A stretch of 12,201 bases of DNA from JAEUNJ01 sp052035955 (GTDB lineage Bacteria > Pseudomonadota > Gammaproteobacteria > Burkholderiales > Rhodocyclaceae), in NCBI GenBank assembly GCA_052035955.1, contig JBPOHD010000142.1:1-12201 (forward strand), read 5' to 3'. The translations under genes and the position numbers were made by a program. This document shows, piece by piece, positions 1-6,935 of this stretch (position 1 is the stretch's first letter; the number at the start of each line of letters is the position of its first letter). The notes under the pieces are model-generated. The model ran no database searches. It saw only the letters and a program-made list of their open reading frames with translations, and was not told the origin of the DNA.

Positions 1-1965
1 CTCAACCACGACGACGCCCAGATGGCTGCGCAGCACGTCTCCTACCGCGTCATCGCCGACCACGCGCGCGCCATCACCTTCCTGATCGGCGACGGCGTGC
101 TGCCGGGCAACGAGGGGCGCAACTACATCCTGCGCCTGGTGCTGCGCCGCGCCGCCCGCCATGGCCGGCTGCTGGGCTTCACCGATCCTTTCCTGCACCA
201 GGTCAGCCGCACGGTCATCGACCAGATGGGCGGCGTCTACCCGGAGCTGGCCGAGCGGGCTGATTTCATCCTCGCCACCATCCGGCACGAGGAGGAGCGC
301 TTCCTGCGCACCCTGGACCTGGGCCTGGCGCTGCTGGAGGAACTGGTGGCTGAGGTCAAGGCGCGCGGCGAGACGGTGTTGCCCGGCGACGCGGCCTTCC
401 GTCTGTGGGACACCTACGGCTTTCCGCTGGACCTGACGAGGGATATCGCCACGGAAAACGGATTGGTCATCGACATGCCCGGCTACCGCGCGGCCCTGGA
501 GCAGCAGCGCCAGCGCGCGCGCGCGGCCGCCCAGTTCGGCGGCGCCGGCGAGGGCAAGGACTTGAGCGTCTACGCGGGCCTGTTGGAGCGGCTGCCGGCC
601 GGCGGGGTCGATCACGTCTACCTGTACGCCACCGAGACCGAAAGCGCCGTGGCCGCGATCATTGCCGGCGGCGCGGTGGTCAGCCAGGCCAGCGAGGACC
701 ATCAGGTCGAGATCGTCCTGGCGGCCACGCCTTTCTATGTCGAAAGCGGCGGCCAGGTCAGCGACACGGGCGTGATCCGCAGCGCGGCCGGCGTGTTTCC
801 GAGTTGGGAAGTAACCGTTGGCGACACACGGCGGCCGGTGGCCGGCGTCATCGTCCACAGCGGCCAGGTGACGCATGGCGTGGTGACCGAGGGCAGCCAG
901 GCCGTGGCCGCGGTGGACGTGCAGCGCCGCTGGGACATCATGCGCAACCACACGGCCACGCACCTGCTGCACGCCGAGCTGCGCCGCGTGCTGGGCAATC
1001 ACGTGCGCCAGGCCGGCTCGCTGGTCGCGCCCGACCGCCTGCGCTTCGACTTCACCCATCCCGGCATGGTGAGCGAACAGGAGATGGCCGCCATCGAGCA
1101 GGGCGTCAACGACTGGATCTACCGCAACGACCCCGTGGCTTGGCGCTGGATGGCCTACAAAGACGCGGTCGCCACCGGCGCGATGGCCCTCTTCGGCGAA
1201 AAATACGGCGACGAAGTACGCGTCGTCGAAATCGGCGCGCCTACCTCCCCAATCACCCAGTCAACCAATCTACCAATTCCCCAATCCACCAATCTACCGG
1301 CCTCTCCCCTCAGCCGCGAGCTCTGCGGCGGCAACCACGTGAACAACACGGCCGAGATCGGCGTGTTTCATATCGGCAGCGAGGGCAGCGTCGGCTCCGG
1401 CGTGCGGCGCATCGAGGCCGTCACCGGCCGCGGCGCCCATGCCTTGCTGCAAGAGCGGCTGGGCCTGCTGCACCGCACGGCTGCTGCCTTGGGCGTGCCG
1501 GAGTCCGAGCTGGACCGCAAGGCGCAGGCGCTGGTGGAGCAGAGTGCCAGCCAGCAGAAGGAGCTCGCGCGGCTGCGCGAGCAGGCGGCCCGCCAGGAGG
1601 TCCAGACGCTGCTGGGCAAGGTCGTGGAGGCCGGCGGCGTCAAGGTGCTGGCCCAGCAGGTCACGGCCGCCGACGCCAACGTCATGCGCCAGATGACCGA
1701 CTGGTTCAGGAACCAGCTTGGCTCGGGCGTCGTCGTGTTGGGTGCGGCCATCGACGGCAAGCCGCAGTTGGTGGCAGCCGTCACCGACGACCTGGTGGGC
1801 CGCGGCGTCCATGCCGGCAAGCTGGTGCAGGCCATCGCCAAGAAGCTGGGCGGCGGCGGCGGCGGTCGGCCCAATCTGGCCCAGGCCGGCGGCGTCGACC
1901 TGGCCGGCCTGCCGGCCGCGCTGGCCGAGGCGCCGGCGCTGGTGGCGGCGCAGATCAACGCATAG
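1..1965 (+). CDS. alaS: Alanyl-tRNA synthetase, C-terminal ~3/4 (5' end outside window)
   Basis: Charges tRNA-Ala with alanine in the cytoplasm and removes mischarged Ser/Gly. The frame is open from base 1 (LNHDDAQMAAQ...), so the ATG at 22 is internal. About 654 codons are present against roughly 870-900 in the family, so the catalytic-domain start lies off the window. Visible in order: end of the aminoacylation domain and tRNA-binding helices (YRVIADHARAITFLIGDG, LWDTYGFPLDLT); the editing domain with zinc-site motif HTATHLLH (949-972) and a CGGxH motif read as CGGNH (1324-1338); a coiled-coil stretch; and the C-Ala domain with GGGGGGRPNLAQAGG near the end. Between the two editing motifs lies a ~20-residue Pro/Ser/Thr/Asn insert absent from normal AlaRS. 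The stop is TAG at 1963-1965. Sequence style resembles Chloroflexota AlaRS rather than betaproteobacterial AlaRS, unlike the rest of the window (inference). Family assignment is certain. Confidence 0.96.
   Translation, partial: LNHDDAQMAAQHVSYRVIADHARAITFLIGDGVLPGNEGRNYILRLVLRRAARHGRLLGFTDPFLHQVSRTVIDQMGGVYPELAERADFILATIRHEEERFLRTLDLGLALLEELVAEVKARGETVLPGDAAFRLWDTYGFPLDLTRDIATENGLVIDMPGYRAALEQQRQRARAAAQFGGAGEGKDLSVYAGLLERLPAGGVDHVYLYATETESAVAAIIAGGAVVSQASEDHQVEIVLAATPFYVESGGQVSDTGVIRSAAGVFPSWEVTVGDTRRPVAGVIVHSGQVTHGVVTEGSQAVAAVDVQRRWDIMRNHTATHLLHAELRRVLGNHVRQAGSLVAPDRLRFDFTHPGMVSEQEMAAIEQGVNDWIYRNDPVAWRWMAYKDAVATGAMALFGEKYGDEVRVVEIGAPTSPITQSTNLPIPQSTNLPASPLSRELCGGNHVNNTAEIGVFHIGSEGSVGSGVRRIEAVTGRGAHALLQERLGLLHRTAAALGVPESELDRKAQALVEQSASQQKELARLREQAARQEVQTLLGKVVEAGGVKVLAQQVTAADANVMRQMTDWFRNQLGSGVVVLGAAIDGKPQLVAAVTDDLVGRGVHAGKLVQAIAKKLGGGGGGRPNLAQAGGVDLAGLPAALAEAPALVAAQINA
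1240..1311 (+). repeat. Short direct repeats forming an in-frame insert in alaS
   Basis: This stretch is AT-richer than its surroundings and consists of variations on CAATCTACC / CCAATCCACC. The peptide QSTNLP occurs twice (1258-1275 and 1282-1299), a 24-base period. It lies between the conserved segments VRVVEIG and SRELCGG, where other AlaRS proteins have only a few residues. Such CCAATC/CCAATCTACC strings resemble intergenic repeats I associate with Anaerolineae genomes (recollection, not searched). The insert keeps the reading frame and contains no stop in this frame. Confidence 0.75.
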
Positions 1966-1978
1966 GCGCTGAACAATG

Positions 1979-2077
1979 GAAGTTAGGAAGATGATCCGGT
2001 GGTCGCACTGTGGCGCCGCCGCCTAATGATGAAAGCTAAGAACAAGATCCGGCAATAGCGCCGCGGCGCCGCCGCCG
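1979..2077. repeat. Imperfect 46-bp direct repeat, period 53
   Basis: Copies at 1979-2024 and 2032-2077 align without gaps at about 33 of 46 positions. Shared blocks include GATCCGG and GGCGCCGCCGCC. They directly follow the alaS stop codon and contain no recognisable gene. Part of the similarity is a GCC-rich simple run, but the GAAGTTAG/AAAGCTAA and AAGATGATCCGG/AACAAGATCCGG parts are not simple sequence. Confidence 0.5.
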
Positions 2078-2109
2078 AACCGCGCAGCGTTCGGCGTCTG
2101 GCATGCTGC

Positions 2110-2169
2110 GCAAAGCATGCTAAAGCAAGCTCAATTGTGCGCACACTAGCTTGCTTCAGCATGCTTTGC
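2110..2169. repeat. Long inverted repeat (22-bp arms, 16-nt centre)
   Basis: The left arm 2110-2131 and right arm 2148-2169 are reverse complements with a single mismatch (A at 2122 against C at 2157). The centre at 2132-2147 itself holds the perfect palindrome TGTGCGCACA (2136-2145). No T tract follows on either strand, so it is not a classic intrinsic terminator. It may still end alaS transcription, or it may be a REP/MITE-like palindromic element. Confidence 0.85.
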
Positions 2170-2177
2170 CGATATCA

Positions 2178-2199
2178 GCCTGCGGTTTCAACCGCAGGC
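2178..2199. repeat. Short hairpin, 10-bp arms
   Basis: GCCTGCGGTT (2178-2187) and AACCGCAGGC (2190-2199) form a perfect 10-bp stem around a 2-nt TC centre. It lies 8 bp after the longer inverted repeat and just before the truncated efflux gene. The GCGGTTTCAACCGC type of palindrome is common as an intergenic repeat in some Chloroflexota (recollection only). Confidence 0.7.
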
Positions 2200-2211
2200 G
2201 GTTGCTAACCA

Positions 2212-3351
2212 ATGACTGATGACCTGATTTCCGTGCCGGCCGAGTTAGCCAGCGCGCCGCCCGGCGGAGACTGGGGTGCCGCCGACAGTTCCAGCGGCAG
2301 CTTCACGGCCGCCTACGAACTGGACCTGTGGGGCCTCAATGCCGCGGGCGTGCAAGGTGCCGAAGCGGCCCTGCGCGCCGACCGCCACGATCTGGAAAGC
2401 GTACGCCTGACGCTGACGGCGGGCGTCGCCAGCGCCTATTTCCAGGTCTTGTCCCTGCGCGGCCGCCTGGCGATTGCGCGCGCCAACCTGGCCATCGCCG
2501 ACCGGGTCTTCGCCGTGGTGGATGCGCGCCTGCGCAACGGTTCCGCCTCCGCCCTGGACCTGGCGCGCCAGCGCACGGCGGTGCTGGCGCAGCAGGCGTC
2601 GATTCCACCCCTGGAACTGCAGGAACGCCAGACGCTCTTCGCGCTGGCATTGCTGCTCGGGCGGCCGCCGCAGGGGTTCGCCGCCGGTGCCACGGTCGCG
2701 GGCACGGCGCCGGACCTGGCGAATCTGGCCGTGCCGCGCATCGCCCCCGGGCTGCCGGCGGACATGCTGACGCGGCGCCCCGACGTGGCCCGCGCGGAAG
2801 CGCAACTGGCGGCTGCCCATGCCAATGTGGCGGCGGCGCGCGCCGCCCTGCTGCCGGCGATCCAGCTTTCGGGGTCGGCAGGGCTGGCGAGCGGCGTCCT
2901 GGTCAACTTCCTGAACACGCCGACGGCGAGCCTGGCGCTGGGCGCGTCCCTGCTGCAGACGATCTTCGACGGCGGTCGCCGGCGCGGCGCTATCGCACTC
3001 ACCCGGTCGAACGAGCGCGAACTGGTCGAGAACTATCGCAAGTCCATCCTCGCGGCCCTGGCCGACGTGGAGGCCGCCCTTGCCGGCTGCAGCGGCACGG
3101 CGGAGCAGGGACTGCTGCAGGATCTGACGCTCGCGGAAGCCCGTCGCGCCCTCCGGTTGGCGGAAATCCGCTATCGCGAAGGTGTGGATGACCTCCTGTC
3201 CGTGCTCGATGCCCAGCGCACCCTGTTCCAGGCGGAGGACCAGGGTGCCCAGATCCGCCTGGCGCGCCTGCAGGCCGCCGTGGCGCTGTTCAAGGCCTTG
3301 GGGGGCGGCTGGCGCCTGCCGCCGGCGCCGTGGGGCGCGCCTGGGCCTTGA
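2212..3351 (+). pseudogene. NodT/OprM-family outer-membrane efflux channel, N-terminus missing
   Basis: Outer-membrane factor of tripartite efflux pumps, normally a lipid-anchored trimeric channel of about 460-500 residues. The open frame is 379 codons and begins almost directly at the first OEP domain (SGSFTAAYELDLWG). The usual signal peptide, lipobox cysteine and roughly the first 100 residues are absent. A TAA stands in frame at 2206-2208, immediately before CCA-ATG. No ribosome binding site or upstream coding remnant is visible. Both OEP repeats follow: the first through AYFQVLSLRGRLAIARANL, the second from RRPDVARAEAQLAAAHANV, ending with the family signature YREGVDDLLSVLDAQRTLFQAE and LFKALGGGW. 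The ATG at 2212 is probably not a real start. The true homologous sequence seems to begin around 2215-2245, next to the Chloroflexota-like tail. It could be a real truncation or an assembly join. Confidence 0.85.
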
Positions 3352-3465
3352 TGTGGGCCGACGACGGCACTGCGGGGAGTCGCGGGGGTGCGCCAGCGTA
3401 CAGAGGGCGCGCCGGGCCGGGCGTACATTCCACGCGCTATCCCCCCTCAGGTTCTGGACAACCAC

Positions 3466-3470
3466 AAGGA
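3466..3470 (+). promoter_or_regulatory. Ribosome binding site of the collagen-like lipoprotein gene
   Basis: AAGGA lies 6 nt before the ATG at 3477. This decides the start. The frame is open further upstream to an ATG at 3330, but that would put the lipoprotein signal peptide inside the protein. Confidence 0.6.
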
Positions 3471-3476
3471 AATGAC

Positions 3477-3785
3477 ATGAGATATTCGATTCTGCTGGTC
3501 GCGTCGATGCTGTCCCTGGCCCTGGGCGCCTGCGAAAAAGCGCCTCCGGCCGCACCGGCCACCGTGGTCACGATCCCTGCTCCGGCGCCCGCCCCGGTTG
3601 CCGTTCCCGGGCCCGCCGGTCCCGCCGGCGCCACGGGCGCGACCGGTGCGACAGGATCCACGGGTTCCACCGGTTCGACTGGCTCCACTGGCGATACGGG
3701 TGCCACCGGTGCCGCGGGTGAACGCGGCAAGACAGGCTCCACCGTGGTGATCGTTCCGCCGGCCGAGCCCGCGCCCGCGCGCTGA
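3477..3785 (+). CDS. Small collagen-like lipoprotein
   Basis: This 102-residue protein starts with a lipoprotein signal peptide (MRYSILLVASMLSLALGAC) whose lipobox LGAC gives Cys19 as the lipidated residue. A Pro/Ala-rich spacer (residues 22-44) follows. Residues 45-89 are 15 uninterrupted Gly-X-Y triplets, mostly GAT and GST, ending GAAGERGKTG. The short tail is STVVIVPPAEPAPAR. Threonine in the Y position is typical of bacterial collagen-like proteins, which lack hydroxyproline. Neighbouring triplets use different synonymous codons, so the repeat looks held by selection on the protein. The function is unknown; a surface or periplasmic rod-like lipoprotein is the inference. It lies 125 nt after the efflux gene and 58 nt before the phospholipase-like gene, possibly co-transcribed with the latter. 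Confidence 0.85.
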   Translation: MRYSILLVASMLSLALGACEKAPPAAPATVVTIPAPAPAPVAVPGPAGPAGATGATGATGSTGSTGSTGSTGDTGATGAAGERGKTGSTVVIVPPAEPAPAR

Positions 3786-3813
3786 GCGGCCCTCCGGGTT
3801 TCGTCCGGGCCGC
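3786..3813 (+). terminator. Possible hairpin after the collagen-like gene
   Basis: GCGGCCC (3786-3792) and GGGCCGC (3807-3813) are perfect reverse complements around a 14-nt centre, right after the TGA. There is no T tract, so this is at best a weak attenuating structure. Confidence 0.25.
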
Positions 3814-3843
3814 CGGGGCGCCGGCGCCGTTCGGCGCATCATC

Positions 3844-5238
3844 ATGGATATGCTCGCATCCGCGTCGAGACTTGCCTGCCTGGCAGCTTGCGGCCTGCTC
3901 GCGGCGGCGGGGTGCGCGACCCTCCCGGATGCCGATGACCTGACGGAGCGGCACGCGGCCCAGGCGGCCCGGTTCGAAGCCGCCAGCGGCCCTGTGTCGG
4001 CGCAGCGGAGCGCCGCCATCGTCGCCGAGCTCAAGCGCCGGTCCGGCGACATCGACATCCTCGACAAGCAGATCGCCATCGAGCAGGCGATCGTCGGCAG
4101 CCCCCTCGTCCTCGGCAACCGGGTCACCCTGCTGCAGGACGGTGCCGCCACCTACTCGGCCATGTTCGCCGCCATCCGCAATGCCCGCGACCACGTCAAT
4201 CTGGAGTCCTACATCATCGAAGACGATGAGGTCGGGCGTCAGTTCGCTGACCTGTTGCTGGAAAAGCAGGCAGCGGGAGTTCAGGTGAACGTGATCCATG
4301 ACGGGTTCGGCAGCATGGGAACGCCCGCCGCCTTCTTCGACCGCCTGGCGATCGCCGGAATCGCGGTGCTGAAGTTCAACCCGATGAATCCGTTCGCGGG
4401 GAAGAATGCCTGGGCGCCCAACCATCGGGACCATCGCAAGCTGCTGGTCGTGGACGGGCAAACCGCCTTCATCGGCGGCATCAACATCAGCAGCGTCTAT
4501 TCCTCGGGATCACTCGCCAGGCCCCTGCGCAGATCGTCCGCAAACGCGGTCGAGTGGCGCGACACCCACCTGCAGATCGACGGCCCCGTCGTCGGCGAGT
4601 TGCAGAAGCTCTACATGGAAACCTGGGCCAAGCAGCACGGCAAGCCGCTGGCGCACAGGGACTACTTTCCCGCCCTGGCGGCGCGGGGCAAGGACATCGT
4701 GCGCGCCATCGGCAGCACGCCGGACGACCCCTACAGCCTGATTTACCTGACCCTGGTCTCGGCGATCGGCAATGCCGAAAGGCAGGTCCATCTGACCCAA
4801 GCCTACTTCGTTCCCGACCCCCAGTTGCTGAAGTCGCTGACCGACGCCGCTGGACGCGGCGTCGACGTGCGGCTCATCCTGCCCAGCCATTCGGACTCGG
4901 ACAGCACCTTCCATGCCGGCCGCTCCCACTACTCCAGCCTGCTGCAGGCGGGCGTCCGCGTCTTCGAGCGCCGCGGGGCGGTGCTGCACGCCAAGACGGC
5001 GATGATCGACGGCGTCTGGTCGTGCGTCGGGTCGAGCAACCTCGACTGGCGCAGCTTCCTCGATAACGACGAAGTCAATGCCGTCGTCCTCGGGCGGGAT
5101 TTCGGCCTGCAGATGCAGGCCATGTTCGCCCAGGACCTGGAGGCCTCGGACGAGATCGACCCGGTCGCCTGGGAAAGGCGCTCCCTGCTGCTCCACCTGA
5201 AGGAATGGATGGCGCGCCTGATCCAGCGGCTGCTTTAG
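3844..5238 (+). CDS. Phospholipase D / cardiolipin synthase-like lipoprotein
   Basis: 464 residues. The N-terminus MDMLASASRLACLAACGLLAAAGC looks like a lipoprotein signal with Cys24 as the likely acylated residue. Two PLD domains follow, each with an HKD motif: H197-R-K199-x4-D204 (HRKLLVVDG, then FIGGINIS) and H382-A-K384-x4-D389 (LHAKTAMIDG, then VGSSNLDWRS). Both catalytic motifs are complete, so the enzyme should be active. The layout matches bacterial cardiolipin synthases of the ClsB/ClsC type, which join phosphatidyl groups; a phospholipase or transphosphatidylase acting on other envelope lipids is also possible. Unlike ClsA it has no N-terminal membrane hairpin, and the lipoprotein signal implies periplasmic-side placement. 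No Shine-Dalgarno is obvious before ATG 3844; the second ATG at 3850 is an alternative. The gene is convergent with the mla operon, 48 nt apart. Confidence 0.9.
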   Translation: MDMLASASRLACLAACGLLAAAGCATLPDADDLTERHAAQAARFEAASGPVSAQRSAAIVAELKRRSGDIDILDKQIAIEQAIVGSPLVLGNRVTLLQDGAATYSAMFAAIRNARDHVNLESYIIEDDEVGRQFADLLLEKQAAGVQVNVIHDGFGSMGTPAAFFDRLAIAGIAVLKFNPMNPFAGKNAWAPNHRDHRKLLVVDGQTAFIGGINISSVYSSGSLARPLRRSSANAVEWRDTHLQIDGPVVGELQKLYMETWAKQHGKPLAHRDYFPALAARGKDIVRAIGSTPDDPYSLIYLTLVSAIGNAERQVHLTQAYFVPDPQLLKSLTDAAGRGVDVRLILPSHSDSDSTFHAGRSHYSSLLQAGVRVFERRGAVLHAKTAMIDGVWSCVGSSNLDWRSFLDNDEVNAVVLGRDFGLQMQAMFAQDLEASDEIDPVAWERRSLLLHLKEWMARLIQRLL

Positions 5239-5286
5239 CCAGGCAGGCCGCGCTTCCTCGACTGTGGCGGGGCCGGTGGGCTGGCT

Positions 5287-5988
5287 TTACCGGGTGGGCC
5301 GGCCTTCCCTGCCGGCCGGGAGCGCTTCCGGACGCGTCGCGGCCCAGGTGCCTGCCGCTTCGTCGCACAAGGCTGTCAGCTGCCCCAGAACCTGTCGGAC
5401 GACCTGGTTGGCAGCGATCACCCCGCCCCGGGGATCGGCGCTGGCGGTGGGCACGGCCACGTCGAACTCTCCTTGGGCGACCACCTTGCGGGTCGCGTCG
5501 TCGGTTACGTAGGCACGCAGCGTCAAGCGGACGCGCGACGGGCTGGTGGAAAAGTCGTGCTGCAGCCTGACGATCTCCGTGTCCAGGCGCAGGTCGCCGG
5601 CAGCGGTGCTGGGTGTCGGCAGCACGGCATGGAAGCTGCCGCCGGCCTCGACGGCGGCAACGATCAGGGGAGCGAGCATGCGTGCCGGCGTGTCCACCCA
5701 TTCGCTGTGGGCGAAGTATTCGAGCTTGTGCTCCTCGCGCAGGAAGATGATCCGCTGGCTGTCGAAACCCGACGCCGCATGGGTCGGATTGACGATCAGG
5801 GTCGGCGCCGTGGCCGCCGCGATTTTTCCGGGGCGGGCGGCCGGCGGGTCGCCCCCCGCAGCGTCCAGGGAGTAGAAGGACGGCTGCGGCGCGGTGGTCG
5901 AGCGCAATGCGCTGCAGCCGCCGCCGAGGACGGCCAGGAGGACTGCGCCGACTGCCCAGCCGATGCGTGCGAGGTTTTCGTCGTTCAT
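5287..5988 (-). CDS. ABC-type transport auxiliary lipoprotein (PqiC/YmbA-like)
   Basis: 233 residues. An N-terminal hydrophobic segment (residues 10-24, WAVGAVLLAVLGGG) ends at Cys25, a probable lipidation site; G at -3 makes the lipobox slightly unusual. The body begins QPSFYSLDAA and contains SGFDSQRIIFLREEHKLEYFAHSEWVDTPARML, the pattern of the ABC_trans_aux family (PqiC in E. coli). In those systems the lipoprotein is in the outer membrane and works with an MCE protein in lipid transport. It is the last gene of the operon. Its ATG overlaps the TGA of mlaD by 4 nt (ATGA), a sign of translational coupling. The TAA stop at 5289-5287 faces the phospholipase-like gene. A GC-rich 7-bp inverted repeat (5297-5317) lies inside its last codons and might help termination. 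Confidence 0.87.
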   Translation of the reverse strand: MNDENLARIGWAVGAVLLAVLGGGCSALRSTTAPQPSFYSLDAAGGDPPAARPGKIAAATAPTLIVNPTHAASGFDSQRIIFLREEHKLEYFAHSEWVDTPARMLAPLIVAAVEAGGSFHAVLPTPSTAAGDLRLDTEIVRLQHDFSTSPSRVRLTLRAYVTDDATRKVVAQGEFDVAVPTASADPRGGVIAANQVVRQVLGQLTALCDEAAGTWAATRPEALPAGREGRPTR

Positions 5989-6935
5989 GGCTTGTCCGAT
6001 CCCGTGGAAGTCTCCCCCGGTCCTTCCGGTGCCGGCCGGCGACCGAACAGCAGTCCGGCCGGGTTGCGCTCGGTCTGCTCGGTCAGGCGACGCAGGGAGG
6101 TGGACAGGACGTTGAGTTCGGCGAGCAGTCGCTCCAGTTCCGGCAGGGTCTCCGCCGTAAAGCGCTTCAGGTCGCCGCCGGCCGACTCGATGGTCCGCCC
6201 GGCGCCGGCACTGGTGCGCGCCACCTCGTCGCCCATGCGCTCGATCGCCACTGCCGCCTTGTCGATCCGCTCGATGACCGGCCCGGCCCGGGTTGTCGCC
6301 AGCGATGCGTTGTCCAGGGTGCGGGCAGCACTGGCGATGCCGCTGTCGATGTCCTCCCGGCGTGCCGCTATCGTGCGCGCCACAGTGGCGATGTCGGCCA
6401 GTGCACTCTTGAAGGCGGCCCGGTTCTCGTCGCCGAGGATGGCATTGATATTGTTGGACGTGGTGTCGAGTTTCGCGAGGGCCGTCGTCAGCACGTTTTC
6501 CAGGCGCGCGCCGAGGGAGGGCTTGGTGCGGATCACCGGATAGTCATTGCCGCCGGTGGCCCGCAGGGCCGGCGCGTCGCGGGCGCCGCCGCTCAGTTCC
6601 ACGTAGGCGATGCCGGTCAGTCCCTGGGTCTTGAGGACCGCCACCGTGTCCACCTTGACGGGTGTTCCCCGTTCGATGGCGAACAGCAGGTTGACCCGCC
6701 CGGGATCCGCAGGGTCCAGGTGGATCTGCCTGACCTTGCCCACATCGACGCCGTTGTACTTGACCGGCGCATTGACGCTCAGGCCGGCCACCGATTCGTC
6801 CTCGACGGCCCAATACAGGTCGTACTTCTTCTGGAAGGCGCCGCCCGAGACGAGCCAGAGGACCCCGCCGACCAGGACGGCGCCGAGGACGAGCACGAAG
6901 GCGCCGACGACGGCGAAATTGACCTTGGTTTCTAT
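5985..6935 (-). CDS. mlaD: MlaD-type MCE-domain lipid transport protein, apparent ATA start
   Basis: Periplasmic MCE protein anchored in the inner membrane; forms a ring that passes phospholipids between the MlaFE complex and the outer membrane. From the ATA at 6935-6933 it is 316 residues: one membrane helix (about 8-29, VVGAFVLVLGAVLVGGVLWL), the MCE domain (about 38-116, with APVKYNGVDVGKV and QGLTGIAYVEL), then a long helical, coiled-coil-like C-terminal region (140-290) and a charged tail. The frame is open upstream to an ATG at 7127, but those codons overlap mlaF and look non-native. No ATG, GTG or TTG lies near the real N-terminus (xETKVNFAVVGAF). A GGGGAG motif sits 6 nt before the ATA. 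The ATA overlaps the mlaF TAG stop as ATAG, in place of the usual ATGA. Family members often begin METKVN (recollection). Confidence 0.85.
   Translation of the reverse strand: METKVNFAVVGAFVLVLGAVLVGGVLWLVSGGAFQKKYDLYWAVEDESVAGLSVNAPVKYNGVDVGKVRQIHLDPADPGRVNLLFAIERGTPVKVDTVAVLKTQGLTGIAYVELSGGARDAPALRATGGNDYPVIRTKPSLGARLENVLTTALAKLDTTSNNINAILGDENRAAFKSALADIATVARTIAARREDIDSGIASAARTLDNASLATTRAGPVIERIDKAAVAIERMGDEVARTSAGAGRTIESAGGDLKRFTAETLPELERLLAELNVLSTSLRRLTEQTERNPAGLLFGRRPAPEGPGETSTGSDKP

Noticed and set aside
405..1994. Long open frame (529 codons) on the plus strand overlapping alaS
   Set aside because: Arg/Gly/Pro-rich and fully inside or over alaS in another frame; a GC-rich shadow with no family resemblance.
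3396..3427. GCGTACA repeated at 3396-3402 and 3421-3427
   Set aside because: Only 7 bp, no symmetry and no promoter hexamers at fitting positions; may be chance.
3621..3740. Collagen-like triplet DNA as a tandem repeat or CRISPR-like array
   Set aside because: The periodicity comes from the Gly-X-Y protein pattern with varied codons; there are no spacers and no conserved DNA repeat unit.
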